Assembly: GCA_963726775.1 (NCBI GenBank)
Contig: CAVSDL010000015.1
Coordinates: 244,484-308,483 of the forward strand
Source of the DNA: CAIWHR01 sp963726775
GTDB taxonomy: Bacteria > Pseudomonadota > Gammaproteobacteria > Burkholderiales > Casimicrobiaceae
Length of the DNA: 64,000 nucleotides
Reading direction: 5' to 3'
The number at the start of each line of letters is the position of its first letter. The stretch's first letter is position 1. Below the pieces are notes generated by a model. That model worked only from the letters and a program-made list of their open reading frames with translations. It did not search any database and had not been told where the DNA came from. The translations under genes were made by a program, and so were the position numbers. This document shows positions 18,226 through 26,811 of the stretch, one piece after another.

Positions 18226-19779
18226 CGCGCCGGGGACGGTCTGCCAGGACGGGACGGCCGGGCCGCTCAGCACGGATATCCGCGTCACCAACGCCACGGA
18301 TGTCGTCAACGGCGACACATCGAGCCCGGCGGCTCTTGCCGCCAAACCCGGTCCTGACGGGATTTCGCTGCGGGAGGCGATGCTCGCGGCCAATCACGCC
18401 TCCGGCCCTCACACCATCACCTTCGATCCGTCTCTGGGCCCGATCATTCTGCGGGACCCCCTCATCTTCATCCAGATCGGACGGTACGACGATCGAGGGC
18501 CAGACCGACGCGCAGGGCACGCCTCTCACGATCATCGATTGCTCCCACTCACGATCTTCAATGGCTCCCTCTTCTCCGGCGGCCTCGTGGTCGTCGCCTC
18601 GAACGTCACCATTCGTCATCTGGCGTTCGTCAACAAGAGCGCAGGAGCCGGGCTACGTGCAGGTAGCGGCTGAACTGGCTCTTGCCGGACAGCACACGCT
18701 CGCCCTGCCCGATCGAGCGGGATCCTTATCGAGGACAATTCCTTTTCGGGAGGCCCGCTCGCGACGACCGGCGAGCGGCGTCAAGGTCTTTACGGAGACC
18801 GGCAGACGGATCCACGGCCGCGTTTCCAATGTGACGATCCGAAGGAACCGATTCGAGAACATGTACGGGGACATCGATGCGATCGTAGTCGGCGCCGAAG
18901 GCACCGGGACCGAGACGACCGACATCACGATCGCCGACAACGTGTTTCGCCAGGTTGGCTACGCGGTGGAGATCGGACTTCACGGGAACGGGAACGCCGT
19001 GCGGCGGGTGTCCTTCGTCGGCAACGATGTTCGGGGTGCGTGGACGGGGGTCACAGCGGGCTTCAGTGCGACCGGCGGCGACGCCTTCGGCTACCGGGAA
19101 CGTCATCGAGGACCTCGTCATCGCCAACAACGTCATCGCCGACGCGCTCTACTCACGCGATCTGCGCTCGGACCGGGCAACGCGGAACCGCCAGCGATCG
19201 CTGACCACAACATCGTCCAGCGCGTCTCGATCGTCAACAACCTTCTGCTGGGCCGGCCAGACGGGCCGGGCGGCGAGGGCAAGGCGATCAATCTGGGCGC
19301 CTTCGACCCCCACACGACAAATGGGCATATCTATGGGGTCGATATCATCAACAACACGATCGCCGGATTTCAGGCCACCTGCTGCGCCCTCTACGCCAAG
19401 GCGGACCCCTCGACAGGCAGTTCGATCGAGGACGTCATCGCTCCGGAACACGATCCTGTGGAACAATCACTGGGACGCGTGGTGGATTTCGGCTCCGCTC
19501 GAAGTCGATCACTCCGACTTCGATCCCGCAAAGACGTCTACGACCCTGAACGTACCGCCCGGGCCAGGTACACCTCTGACGGGCCTTGCCAACATCCTTG
19601 CTGACCCGCGCTTCGTCAATCCGGCTCAAGGCGACTACCACCTCACATCGGCGAGCCCGGCGGTCGGCGCCGGCACGAGCGTCGGCGCTCCGCGTGCGGA
19701 CCTCGCGGGTTGTCCCCGCGGCGCCCGCGTCGACCTCGGGGCCTACGAATTCGGGCCGTGCCTCGCCGTCGAGCTCTGA
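17248..19779 (+). pseudogene. Exported protein B: two WW-rich repeats fused to a CSLREA-type parallel beta-helix (multiple frameshifts)
   Basis: N-terminus MTRAWRWLGSGFRF, long linker and hydrophobic core LLALSLLCVATSSAHA mirror paralog A. Then come two WW repeats (NYQGLWWEAPPGLESGWGIN..., NYQDLWWAAPAGSESGWGVN...). The C-terminal module differs: a CSLREA-like segment (DGISLREAMLAANHASGPHTI), beta-helix turns (NVTIRHLAFVNKSAGA, NVTIRRNRFENMYGD, ITIADNVFRQVGYAVEIG, VSIVNNLLLG, IINNTIAGFQ) and a typical ending (DPRFVNPAQGDYHL..., RVDLGAYEFG). The frame changes at about 18040, 18478, 18545, 18650-18720, 18770, 19090, 19175 and 19440. Intact, it would be ~840 residues, secreted or on the surface. 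Sequence error is as likely as real decay. Confidence 0.7.
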
Positions 19780-19926
19780 CTTCGTCGACGGGCCAACAGA
19801 CGCTGCCCGGAAATGTCGGGCGTCGGCGCTGAGCTGCACAGGCAGGCGTGCAACAACCGCACCCCCGCAAGCTCCGGTCGCCGATTGCGTGGATCGACGC
19901 CACGTGCACGCGAATCCGGTGCGAGG

Positions 19927-20433
19927 CTAAGCCGACGCGTTCGGCCCCGCGCGCCCGAGCAGCACGGTGGCGAGCGCGGCGATGCCCTCGCCGCGTCCGG
20001 CGAAGCCCAGACGCTCGGTGGTCGTCGCCTTGACGCTCACCTGCGCGACATCGCACGCGAGATCCGCGGCGATGTTCGCCCGCATCTGCGGAACGTGCGG
20101 CGCCAGCTTCGGAGTCTGCGCGATCACCGTCGTGTCGAGGTTCTCGACCCGCCAGCCCTGGCCGCGCGCCAGCGCCACGACCTGACGCAGCAGCGTCCGG
20201 CTGTCGACGTCCTTCCAGCGCGAATCGGTGTCGGGAAAATGCGCGCCGAGGTCGCCCAGTGCGAGGGCGCCGAGCAGCGCGTCGGCGATGGCGTGCAGCA
20301 GGACATCGGCGTCCGAGTGTCCGTCGAGGCCGCGGTCGTACGGTACGGTCACGCCGCCGAGAACGAGCTTGCGCCCGGAGACGAGCGGGTGAACATCGAA
20401 GCCATTGCCAATGCGCATCGTCATTGCCGTCAT
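19927..20433 (-). CDS. ispF: 2-C-methyl-D-erythritol 2,4-cyclodiphosphate synthase IspF
   Basis: MEP isoprenoid pathway enzyme converting CDP-methylerythritol 2-phosphate to the cyclodiphosphate with loss of CMP. 168 residues. Metal ligands are D13 and H15 in NGFDVHP and H47 in HSDADVLLH; also GDLGAHFPDTD and KATTTERLGFAGRGEGIAA near the end. The ATG at 20433 overlaps the ispD stop (ATGA), indicating coupled translation; two further in-frame ATGs follow within 15 bases. The ispD-ispF order is common in proteobacteria. Confidence 0.95.
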   Translation of the reverse strand: MTAMTMRIGNGFDVHPLVSGRKLVLGGVTVPYDRGLDGHSDADVLLHAIADALLGALALGDLGAHFPDTDSRWKDVDSRTLLRQVVALARGQGWRVENLDTTVIAQTPKLAPHVPQMRANIAADLACDVAQVSVKATTTERLGFAGRGEGIAALATVLLGRAGPNASA

Positions 20434-21146
20434 TCCTGGGTCGAGAGAATCGCCGCCGCCAGCGCCAGATCGGCGGGATACGTGATTTTGATGTTCAGCG
20501 CGCTGCCGGTCACGAGCCGCGGCGGCGAACACGCACCGGTACCGGCGAGCGCTTCGACCGCTTGCGCCTCGTCGGTGGCGGCGCTCGCGCCGGGACGCGC
20601 CAGCGCGGCGCGCAGGATGGCGTAGCGAAAGAGTTGCGGCGTCTGCGCCTGCCACAGGCCCGACCGGTCCTCGGTGCGCAGCACGCGCACCGGGGCCGCG
20701 CCGTCGTCACGCTTCAGCGAATCCGCAACCGGAATCGCCAGCAGTCCGCCGACCGGGTCGCCGGCAAGCTCCGACAGCAAGCGGCGCACCGCTTCAACCG
20801 GTACGCAGGGTCGCGCGGCGTCGTGCACCAGTATCCAATCGTCATCGCCACACCGAGGCGCCAATGCCGCGAGCCCATTGGCCACGGTATCCGCGCGCGT
20901 CGAGCCTCCGCAACGCAGGGATTCGATTCCGGGTCGCGGTCCTGCCGCCGCATCGTATAGCCGGTCGTCGTCCGCAATGGCCACGACGATCGCGGCGCGC
21001 GGCAACGCCGTGGCCAGCCGATCCAGCGTCCGCACGAGCACGGGCCGCCCGTTCAGGTCTGCGTACTGTTTGGGCACGGCACCTCCGAAGCGGATGCTCC
21101 CTCCCGCCGCGGGTACCAACGCGATGATCCTCGCAGCCTCATTCAA
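20430..21146 (-). CDS. ispD: 2-C-methyl-D-erythritol 4-phosphate cytidylyltransferase IspD
   Basis: 238 residues, normal length. The N-terminal nucleotide-binding signature VPAAGGSIRFGGAVPKQYADLNG is intact. Downstream are DDDWILVHDAARPCVP, ADSLKRDD, QTPQLFRYAIL and TDEAQAVEALAG, and the conserved end NIKITYPADLALA. No ATG fits; a TTG at 21146 preceded by GGGGAG is the best start. It makes CDP-methylerythritol from MEP and CTP in the cytoplasm. Confidence 0.93.
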   Translation of the reverse strand: MNEAARIIALVPAAGGSIRFGGAVPKQYADLNGRPVLVRTLDRLATALPRAAIVVAIADDDRLYDAAAGPRPGIESLRCGGSTRADTVANGLAALAPRCGDDDWILVHDAARPCVPVEAVRRLLSELAGDPVGGLLAIPVADSLKRDDGAAPVRVLRTEDRSGLWQAQTPQLFRYAILRAALARPGASAATDEAQAVEALAGTGACSPPRLVTGSALNIKITYPADLALAAAILSTQE

Positions 21147-21207
21147 TGCGCAGCTCCCCGCCGAGGTCCGCCAACACGCGTCGCAGATCGCGTCGGCCGC
21201 CGGGCCT

Positions 21208-21738
21208 TCATTGCAGCAGGAGCGCGAGCCGCTCTTCGTCGAGCGGCCTGAAGCCCAATCGCTCGTAAAAACGCCACGCTCCGGGATTGTCGCGGTGGCA
21301 GCCGCAGTCGATCCGCGTGAATCCTCGCGCTCGGAGGTAGTCGCCAAGCGCGGCCAGCATCGCCCTGCCGACTCCCCGGCCCTGCCAGTCGCGCCGGATC
21401 GTCACGTCGTCGAGCTTGGCGACGAGCGTACCGCGCGAGGTCGAGATCGCGTGGCAGACGACGCAAGCGCCAACCGCAATGCGCGCGCCACCTCGGTCGG
21501 CGAATGCGAGCCAGGCAAAGCCGATTTCCGGGCGCTCGAGCAAGAGCGTCAGCGCGCGTCGCAGCGCCTCGATTCCGCCATCGCCGTATGCCGCGCTCGA
21601 CGCGAGATAGTGCTTGTCGTCACGCAGGAAACCGTCGAGCACGGACTCGGCGTCCGCGCGGGTCGCGGCGGTCATCGGCGCGCAGGCCACGGCCATCGCA
21701 GTGCGCGCCGGCATCTCTGCTCCGATTCGAGCGGTCAT
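21208..21738 (-). CDS. GNAT-family N-acetyltransferase
   Basis: 176 residues. The acetyl-CoA-binding motif A is clear near the C-terminus: LDDVTIRRDWQGRGVGRAMLAALGDYLRARGFTRIDCGCHRDNPGAWRFYERLGFRP, with the Q/R-x-x-G-x-G/A loop and the Asn/Tyr of motif B. The acceptor substrate cannot be inferred. It lies in line between the thioesterase and ispD genes with small gaps. Confidence 0.82.
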   Translation of the reverse strand: MTARIGAEMPARTAMAVACAPMTAATRADAESVLDGFLRDDKHYLASSAAYGDGGIEALRRALTLLLERPEIGFAWLAFADRGGARIAVGACVVCHAISTSRGTLVAKLDDVTIRRDWQGRGVGRAMLAALGDYLRARGFTRIDCGCHRDNPGAWRFYERLGFRPLDEERLALLLQ

Positions 21739-21763
21739 GCCGCGGTGTCCCCGCGCCGGGTCG

Positions 21764-22222
21764 TCACGCGAACCCTTCGGCAACCAAGGGCTCCAGCGCG
21801 CCGCGAATCCGTGGCGGAATCGCCACCGGCCGGCGCGTAGACCGGTCCACCCAGACGTGGACGAAATGACCGGTTGCCGCCGGTTCGTCGTCGCCCTGCC
21901 GGAACAGGCCAATCTCGTATTTCACCGACGACGTCCCGAGCTTGACGACCCTCAACCCCGCATCGATGGTCTCCGGAAACGTCAGTGACTTCTTGAACCT
22001 GCACAGGGTCTCGACGACGATGCCAATGGCGGGTCCGCGGGCGACGTCGAGACCGCCCGCACGGATCAGGTGTTCGTTCACCACCGTGTCGAAATACGAG
22101 TAGTACGTCACGTTGTTGATGTGACCGTAGCTGTCGTTGTCCATCCAGCGCGTCGGAATGGCGAGAAACTGGCGGTAACCCGCGCGCAGTCCCGCACGCG
22201 TCGTGGCGATGGGCGAGGTCAT
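21764..22222 (-). CDS. Acyl-CoA thioesterase, hot-dog fold (YbgC/4HBT type)
   Basis: 152 residues. The 4-hydroxybenzoyl-CoA-thioesterase signature TRWMDNDSYGHINNVTYYSYFDTVVN (about 24-49) contains the catalytic Asp and the GH-N-N turn. VVKLGTSSVKYEIGLF and ATGHFVHVWVDRSTRRPVAIPPRIR complete the fold. It hydrolyses an acyl-CoA thioester; the chain is unknown. It ends 25 bp before the GNAT gene and starts 34 bp after glcF, so it may be co-transcribed with the glycolate-oxidase cluster. Confidence 0.85.
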   Translation of the reverse strand: MTSPIATTRAGLRAGYRQFLAIPTRWMDNDSYGHINNVTYYSYFDTVVNEHLIRAGGLDVARGPAIGIVVETLCRFKKSLTFPETIDAGLRVVKLGTSSVKYEIGLFRQGDDEPAATGHFVHVWVDRSTRRPVAIPPRIRGALEPLVAEGFA

Positions 22223-22256
22223 CCGGAGAGGTGCGATCGGACCGCGCGGAATGTGA

Positions 22257-23504
22257 CTACGTCGATGCCCGGTTGCCGCCGACCATGCGTGCGTCGACCA
22301 GTTCGATCCAGTGCCGCACGGGACACCCGGCGCCGTTGGCGAGATGCATCATGCAGCCGATATTGGCCGTGGCGATGATCTCGGGCTGCCCCGATTCGAG
22401 CGCCGCGAGCTTGTTCGATTTCAGCTGCGCCGCAAGCCGGGGCTGCAGGATCGAATACGTACCGGCCGACCCGCAGCACAAATGCGCATCGGGAACCGGC
22501 GTGAGCTCGAGGCCAAGCGCCTGCAGGAATTCCTCGACGCGGCCGGAAAGCTTCATCCCGTGCTGCAGCGTGCATGGCGAATGAAAGGCAACTTTTCGGG
22601 ATCCGAGATCCATCGCGATTCGCGGCGCGATACGGGACCATTCTGCGGAGACGATTTCCACGGTGTCGCGCGCCATCTCCGAGATTCGTTTGGCCTTCGC
22701 GGCATACCCGGCATCGAGCCGCAACAGGTGGCCGTACTCCTTGACCATGACGCCGCAGCCGCTCGCCGTGACGACAATCGCCTCGGCGCCGCGCTCCACG
22801 TGCGGCCACCACGCATCGATGTTGCGCTTGACGATGGCGATCGCCCGCTTGCGTTCGCTCAGGTGAAACGGCAGCGCGCCGCAGCAGCCCCCGCCCGCGA
22901 CTCGAACGAGCGAGATGCCGATGCGGTTCAGCACGCGCGCCATCGCCGTGTCGATGTTGGGCGCGAGCGCGCCCTGGACGCAATGGGCCAGGACGAGCAT
23001 CGTTCGCGGGTGCACGGCATCGGGCCACGCACCCGGAACCAGGCGTCGCGGGATGCCGGCGCGCAGATGCCTCGACAGCAAGGGCTTCACCAGGCGGCCG
23101 GCCGCCACCGCCGCGCCGAACAGCCACCCCGACAGCAGCCCCGTGCGGATGGTCCAGCGTTTCGCACGCGCCGCCAGGCCGCGCCCGACCCGTTTGTCCA
23201 CGATATGCCGACCGATGTCGATCAGGCGACCGAACTGGACCCCCGACGGGCATGTCGTTTCACAGCTGCGACAGGTCAGGCACCGGTCGAGGTGCAGCTG
23301 GGTCTTCGCAGTCGCTTCGCCGGTTTCGACCACCTGCTTGATCAGATAGATCCGCCCGCGCGGGCTGTCGAGCTCGTCGCCCAGCAACTGATAGGTGGGA
23401 CAGGTCGCCAGGCAAAATCCGCAGTGGACGCACGAGCGCAGGATGGCGTCGGCCTCGGCCCCGTCTGGCGTGTCCTTGATGAAACTGGCGAGGGCGGTCT
23501 GCAC
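22257..23504 (-). CDS. glcF: Glycolate oxidase iron-sulfur subunit GlcF
   Basis: 415 residues. Two ferredoxin-type [4Fe-4S] motifs: C25-C28-C31-C35 (CVHCGFCLATCPTY) and C75-C78-C81-C85 (CLTCRSCETTCPSG). Two CCG domains follow (GGGCCGALPFHLSE and HLCCGSAGTYSIL) with FHSPCTLQHGMK between them. GlcF passes electrons from the flavin subunits GlcD/GlcE to the quinone pool at the inner face of the membrane, allowing glycolate (or D-lactate) oxidation to glyoxylate. It starts 6 bp after glcE. Confidence 0.94.
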   Translation of the reverse strand: MQTALASFIKDTPDGAEADAILRSCVHCGFCLATCPTYQLLGDELDSPRGRIYLIKQVVETGEATAKTQLHLDRCLTCRSCETTCPSGVQFGRLIDIGRHIVDKRVGRGLAARAKRWTIRTGLLSGWLFGAAVAAGRLVKPLLSRHLRAGIPRRLVPGAWPDAVHPRTMLVLAHCVQGALAPNIDTAMARVLNRIGISLVRVAGGGCCGALPFHLSERKRAIAIVKRNIDAWWPHVERGAEAIVVTASGCGVMVKEYGHLLRLDAGYAAKAKRISEMARDTVEIVSAEWSRIAPRIAMDLGSRKVAFHSPCTLQHGMKLSGRVEEFLQALGLELTPVPDAHLCCGSAGTYSILQPRLAAQLKSNKLAALESGQPEIIATANIGCMMHLANGAGCPVRHWIELVDARMVGGNRAST

Positions 23505-23510
23505 GATGCG

Positions 23511-24599
23511 TCAGAAATCGGGATAGAGTCGGCCGCGATTCAGGACGCCCGCGGGATCGAACGTGGCTTTGAGCCGACGGTGCAGGGCGTGCAGCGTTTC
23601 CGAAAGCGGATGGAACGCGCCCGCGCTCTTGTCTCCCGCACGAAAAAGCGTTGCATGGCCACCGTTGTCGTGCGCCCAGCTCCGAACGCGAACGGGATCC
23701 GTGCGCGCGCCGGCCGTAAGCCAGCGCAGCGCGCCGCCCCATTCGATCAGCTGCTCGCCGCCGAAATCCGTGTACGGGGCCGTCGGCTTCACGGCGAGCC
23801 GCCAGAGCGGAGTGCCCGCCTCGATCGCCGCGATGAAGAAAGGCTGCGTCTGTTCGCGGACGCTGCGCCAGAATGCGCCGCCCCGATCATTGCCAGGCAG
23901 CGCTTTCCCGCCAATCCTGGCCACGCCCGCTTCGACCGCCGCCGGCGCGCCGGAGAGCCGCACGGCCAGGCGACCCGCGTGATACGCGGTGGCGGTGACC
24001 GGCAGCGGTTTGCCGCCCCATTCGTTGGCCATGCGAATCGCCTCGTCGGCGGAGCACTGAAAGACGCGCGTCGTCTCGGCCTTCGGCATCGGTACGCAGC
24101 GGAGCGAGACCTCGGTCAGCAGGCCCAGCGTGCCCAGCGCGCCCGTCATCAGCCTCGAGACGTCGAATCCGGCGACGTTCTTCATCACGCGGCCGCCGAA
24201 TTTGAGGTCATCGCCCTTGCCGTCGATGAGGCGCACCCCGAGCACGATGTCGCGCACCGCGCCGGCATAGGGGCGCCGCGGTCCGGACAGCCCCGAGGCG
24301 ACAAAGCCGCCTATCGTCGCAGATTCGCCGAAACGCGGTGGTTCGCACGCAAGCATCTGTCCCATTTCGCGCATCGTTCGCTCGACGAATGCGAGCTGCG
24401 TGCCAGCCCGCACCGTGATCACCATCTCGGTCGGGTCGTAGTCGACGATGCCCGCGTACGCGTTCGTGTCGAGCACATCGCCGGCAAGCACCTGTCCGTA
24501 GAACTCCTTGGTCCCGCCACCGCGAATCCGCAGCGGCGCCTTGGCGGCTACCGCGGCGCGAATCCGCGCCTGCCAGCCCGCGATGACGGCGTCGGTCAT
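23511..24599 (-). CDS. glcE: Glycolate oxidase subunit GlcE (FAD-binding)
   Basis: 362 residues, normal length. PCMH-type FAD-binding domain: LRIRGGGTKEFYG, YDPTEMVITVRAGTQLAFVERTM, ESATIGGFVASGLSGPRRPYAGAVRDIVLGVRLIDGKG, GGRVMKNVAGFDVSRLMTGALGTLGLLTEVSL; the C-terminus is typical (FDPAGVLNRGRLYPDF). It pairs with GlcD and GlcF. The ATG at 24599 overlaps the stop of the GST gene (ATGA), an unusual partner inside a glc operon. Confidence 0.93.
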   Translation of the reverse strand: MTDAVIAGWQARIRAAVAAKAPLRIRGGGTKEFYGQVLAGDVLDTNAYAGIVDYDPTEMVITVRAGTQLAFVERTMREMGQMLACEPPRFGESATIGGFVASGLSGPRRPYAGAVRDIVLGVRLIDGKGDDLKFGGRVMKNVAGFDVSRLMTGALGTLGLLTEVSLRCVPMPKAETTRVFQCSADEAIRMANEWGGKPLPVTATAYHAGRLAVRLSGAPAAVEAGVARIGGKALPGNDRGGAFWRSVREQTQPFFIAAIEAGTPLWRLAVKPTAPYTDFGGEQLIEWGGALRWLTAGARTDPVRVRSWAHDNGGHATLFRAGDKSAGAFHPLSETLHALHRRLKATFDPAGVLNRGRLYPDF

Positions 24600-25294
24600 G
24601 GATCGCCCGCGGCCACGTCGGCCGCGCCGCCCGCAAGCTTGTCGCGGTAGATGATGCGCGGCTCGTCGGCGGCAACGATCACCGTCTCCTGGCGCGCCGC
24701 ATTTTCCCATTCCCGCAAAAACGGGTGCGCGAGCAGCGCATTCTGGTAGCCGGCCGCCGCTCCAACGAGCGCAACACCGTAGGTCCGGAACCGAAATGCC
24801 ACCGGCGCGTAGAACACATCCGCCAGCGAGAAAGCGCCGCAGGCATGGGTTTCGCCCTTCCCGAAACGGTGCCGGCCCTCGTTCCAGATTTCAGTGATGC
24901 GCGCGATGTCATCGGCAAGCGCGACCGACCACGGCCGTACGTCGACGCGCTCGCGTATGCACATCGTCATCTCGTTGCGCAAGGCCGCGAAGCCGGAATG
25001 CATTTCGGCGCACACCGACCGTGCCCAGGCCCGCGCCGTGGAATCGGTCGGCCACATGCCCGCATGACGTTCGGCCAGGTATTCGGCGATCGAGAGCGAA
25101 TCCCAGACGACCACGCTTCCGTCGTGCAGGCAAGGCACGCGTGCGGACGGCGAAAACGCGCGATTCGCCGCGTTGTGGGCCCCGACCAGCGGTACCATTT
25201 CCTCGCGGAATGGCGCGCCTGAAAGTCTCATCGCGAGCCAGCCGCGCAACGACCACGACGAGTAGTTCTTGTTGCCGATGTAGAGCGTATACAT
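24596..25294 (-). CDS. Glutathione S-transferase family protein
   Basis: 232 residues from ATG 25294. The thioredoxin-like N-terminal domain carries YIGNKNYSSWSLRGWLAMRLSG (active-site Ser region), VPCLHDG and VVWDSLSIAEYLAERH (glutathione-binding ES/DS motif). The C-terminal helical domain includes FSLADVFYAPVAFRF. The substrate is unknown. It sits between the two FAD oxidase genes and glcE and is translationally coupled to glcE, suggesting co-expression with 2-hydroxy-acid oxidation. Confidence 0.85.
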   Translation of the reverse strand: MYTLYIGNKNYSSWSLRGWLAMRLSGAPFREEMVPLVGAHNAANRAFSPSARVPCLHDGSVVVWDSLSIAEYLAERHAGMWPTDSTARAWARSVCAEMHSGFAALRNEMTMCIRERVDVRPWSVALADDIARITEIWNEGRHRFGKGETHACGAFSLADVFYAPVAFRFRTYGVALVGAAAGYQNALLAHPFLREWENAARQETVIVAADEPRIIYRDKLAGGAADVAAGDP

Positions 25295-25382
25295 GCCAGT
25301 ATCGGGCTTCAGGAATAAGTAGGGTCGGAAAGGCGCGGCCGGGGCGTCCATCCGATGCCGGATTCCCGGCGTCGGGATCCGG

Positions 25383-26798
25383 TCAAAAGGGCACCGTCTT
25401 CCCCGGGTTCATGATGTCGTGCGGGTCGAACGCGCGCTTCAACGTGCGCATCAGGTCAACGGCCTCGCCGTGCTCGGCGAGTAGCGCCTTGAGCTTGTGC
25501 ACACCGATTCCATGCTCCCCGGTACACGTGCCGCCCATCGCGATCGCGCGGAGACTGACCCGCTCGGCGAGCCCCTCGGCCTTCGCGCGCTCTTCGCTGT
25601 CGCCCGGATCGAACAGCACGACCAGGTGAAAATTGCCGTCGCCGACGTGGCCTACGATAGGGGCTACGAGCCCCGTAGCGTCCGCATCCGCCTTGGTCTC
25701 CAGGATGCAGTCGGCGAGCCGCGAGATCGGCACGCAGGCGTCGGTGGCGAAGCCCTGCTTGCCCGGCACCAGCGCCATCGCCGCGTAATAGGCCGCGTGG
25801 CGCGCCTTCCACAGCCGCGTGCGGTCTTCCGGCAGCGTGGCCCAATCGAATGCGCTGCCGCCGAATTCCTGCGTGATGGCCTGCATCTCGCCCGCCTGCT
25901 CGGCCACGCCTGCCTCGGAACCATGGAACTCGAAGAACAGCGTAGGTTGCTCCGCGAATCCCTCGAGCTTCGAATAGCGGATGCAGGCGCGCATCTGCAC
26001 GTCGTCGAGCAATTCGATCCTGGCCACCGGGATACCGTGCTGCATCGCGGCAATTACCGTGTTCACCGCACTGCCGAGGTCGGGAAACTGGCAAACGGCG
26101 GCCGAGATCGCCTGCGGCACGCCATAGAGCCGCAATTGAATCTCCGTCATTATGCCGAGCGTGCCTTCCGCGCCGATGAACAGCCGCGTGAGGTCGTACC
26201 CGGAGCTTGATTTTCGGGCGCGGCCGCCCGTGCGGATGAGGCGCCCGTCGGCAGTGACCACGGTGAGACCCAGCACGTTGTCGCGCATCGTTCCGTAGCG
26301 GACGGCGTTGGTGCCGGAGGCCCGCGTCGCCGCCATGCCGCCGATCGTCGCGTTGGCGCCGGGATCGATCGGAAAGAAGAGGCCCGTGCCCTTGAGTTCG
26401 GCGTTCAGTTGTTCGCGCGTGACGCCCGCCTGCACGCGGCAATCGAGATCCTCCACATTCACTTCGAGGACGCGATTCATCTGCGACAGGTCGATGCATA
26501 CGCCACCGTAGAGTGCCGCAACGTGGCCCTCCAGCGATGTGCCTACGCCGAACGCGATCACCGGCACTCGCGCGGCCTGGCAAAGGCGGACTGTGGCCGC
26601 GACTTCCTCGTTCGTGTGCGGAAAGACCACGACGTCGGGCATCGCGGAATCGGCGAGGCCCTCGCCATGACCGTGCTGGTCGCGGATTGCGCGCGAAGTT
26701 GCGGCGCGCTCCCCGTAATCGACGGCGAGGCGCGTCACGAGATCGGCGACCGCGCGCGCGTCGGGTCGCGCGCGTTTCAGTTCGGCAGAGTCATTCAT
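25383..26798 (-). CDS. FAD-binding oxidoreductase, D-lactate dehydrogenase (cytochrome)/GlcD-like
   Basis: 471 residues from ATG 26798. FAD-binding PCMH domain (VVVFPHTNEEVAATVRLCQ, VIAFGVGTSLEGHVAALYGGVCIDLSQMNRV, FFPIDPGANATIGGMAATRASGTNAVRYGTMRDNVLGLTVVTADG) and a FAD-oxidase C-terminal domain (GHVGDGNFHLVVLFDP, GGTCTGEHGIGVHKLKALLAEHG, FDPHDIMNPGKTVPF). The motif set fits cytochrome-linked D-lactate dehydrogenases better than GlcD. It is a second flavin subunit beside the glcD-like gene 13 bp upstream; an alternative is D-2-hydroxyglutarate-type activity. Confidence 0.85.
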   Translation of the reverse strand: MNDSAELKRARPDARAVADLVTRLAVDYGERAATSRAIRDQHGHGEGLADSAMPDVVVFPHTNEEVAATVRLCQAARVPVIAFGVGTSLEGHVAALYGGVCIDLSQMNRVLEVNVEDLDCRVQAGVTREQLNAELKGTGLFFPIDPGANATIGGMAATRASGTNAVRYGTMRDNVLGLTVVTADGRLIRTGGRARKSSSGYDLTRLFIGAEGTLGIMTEIQLRLYGVPQAISAAVCQFPDLGSAVNTVIAAMQHGIPVARIELLDDVQMRACIRYSKLEGFAEQPTLFFEFHGSEAGVAEQAGEMQAITQEFGGSAFDWATLPEDRTRLWKARHAAYYAAMALVPGKQGFATDACVPISRLADCILETKADADATGLVAPIVGHVGDGNFHLVVLFDPGDSEERAKAEGLAERVSLRAIAMGGTCTGEHGIGVHKLKALLAEHGEAVDLMRTLKRAFDPHDIMNPGKTVPF

Positions 26799-26811
26799 CG
26801 CGGGCCCGTCG

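Noticed and set aside
14251..19779. Two-gene island as a toxin/immunity or contact-dependent inhibition system.
   Set aside because: No toxin domain, immunity-like small gene, two-partner transporter or beta-barrel was found; the evidence supports only exported repeat proteins.
16950..19800. Programmed frameshifting to explain the multi-frame gene B.
   Set aside because: There are at least seven shifts without a common slippery site, and similar shifts occur in ordinary housekeeping genes; sequence error or decay is simpler.
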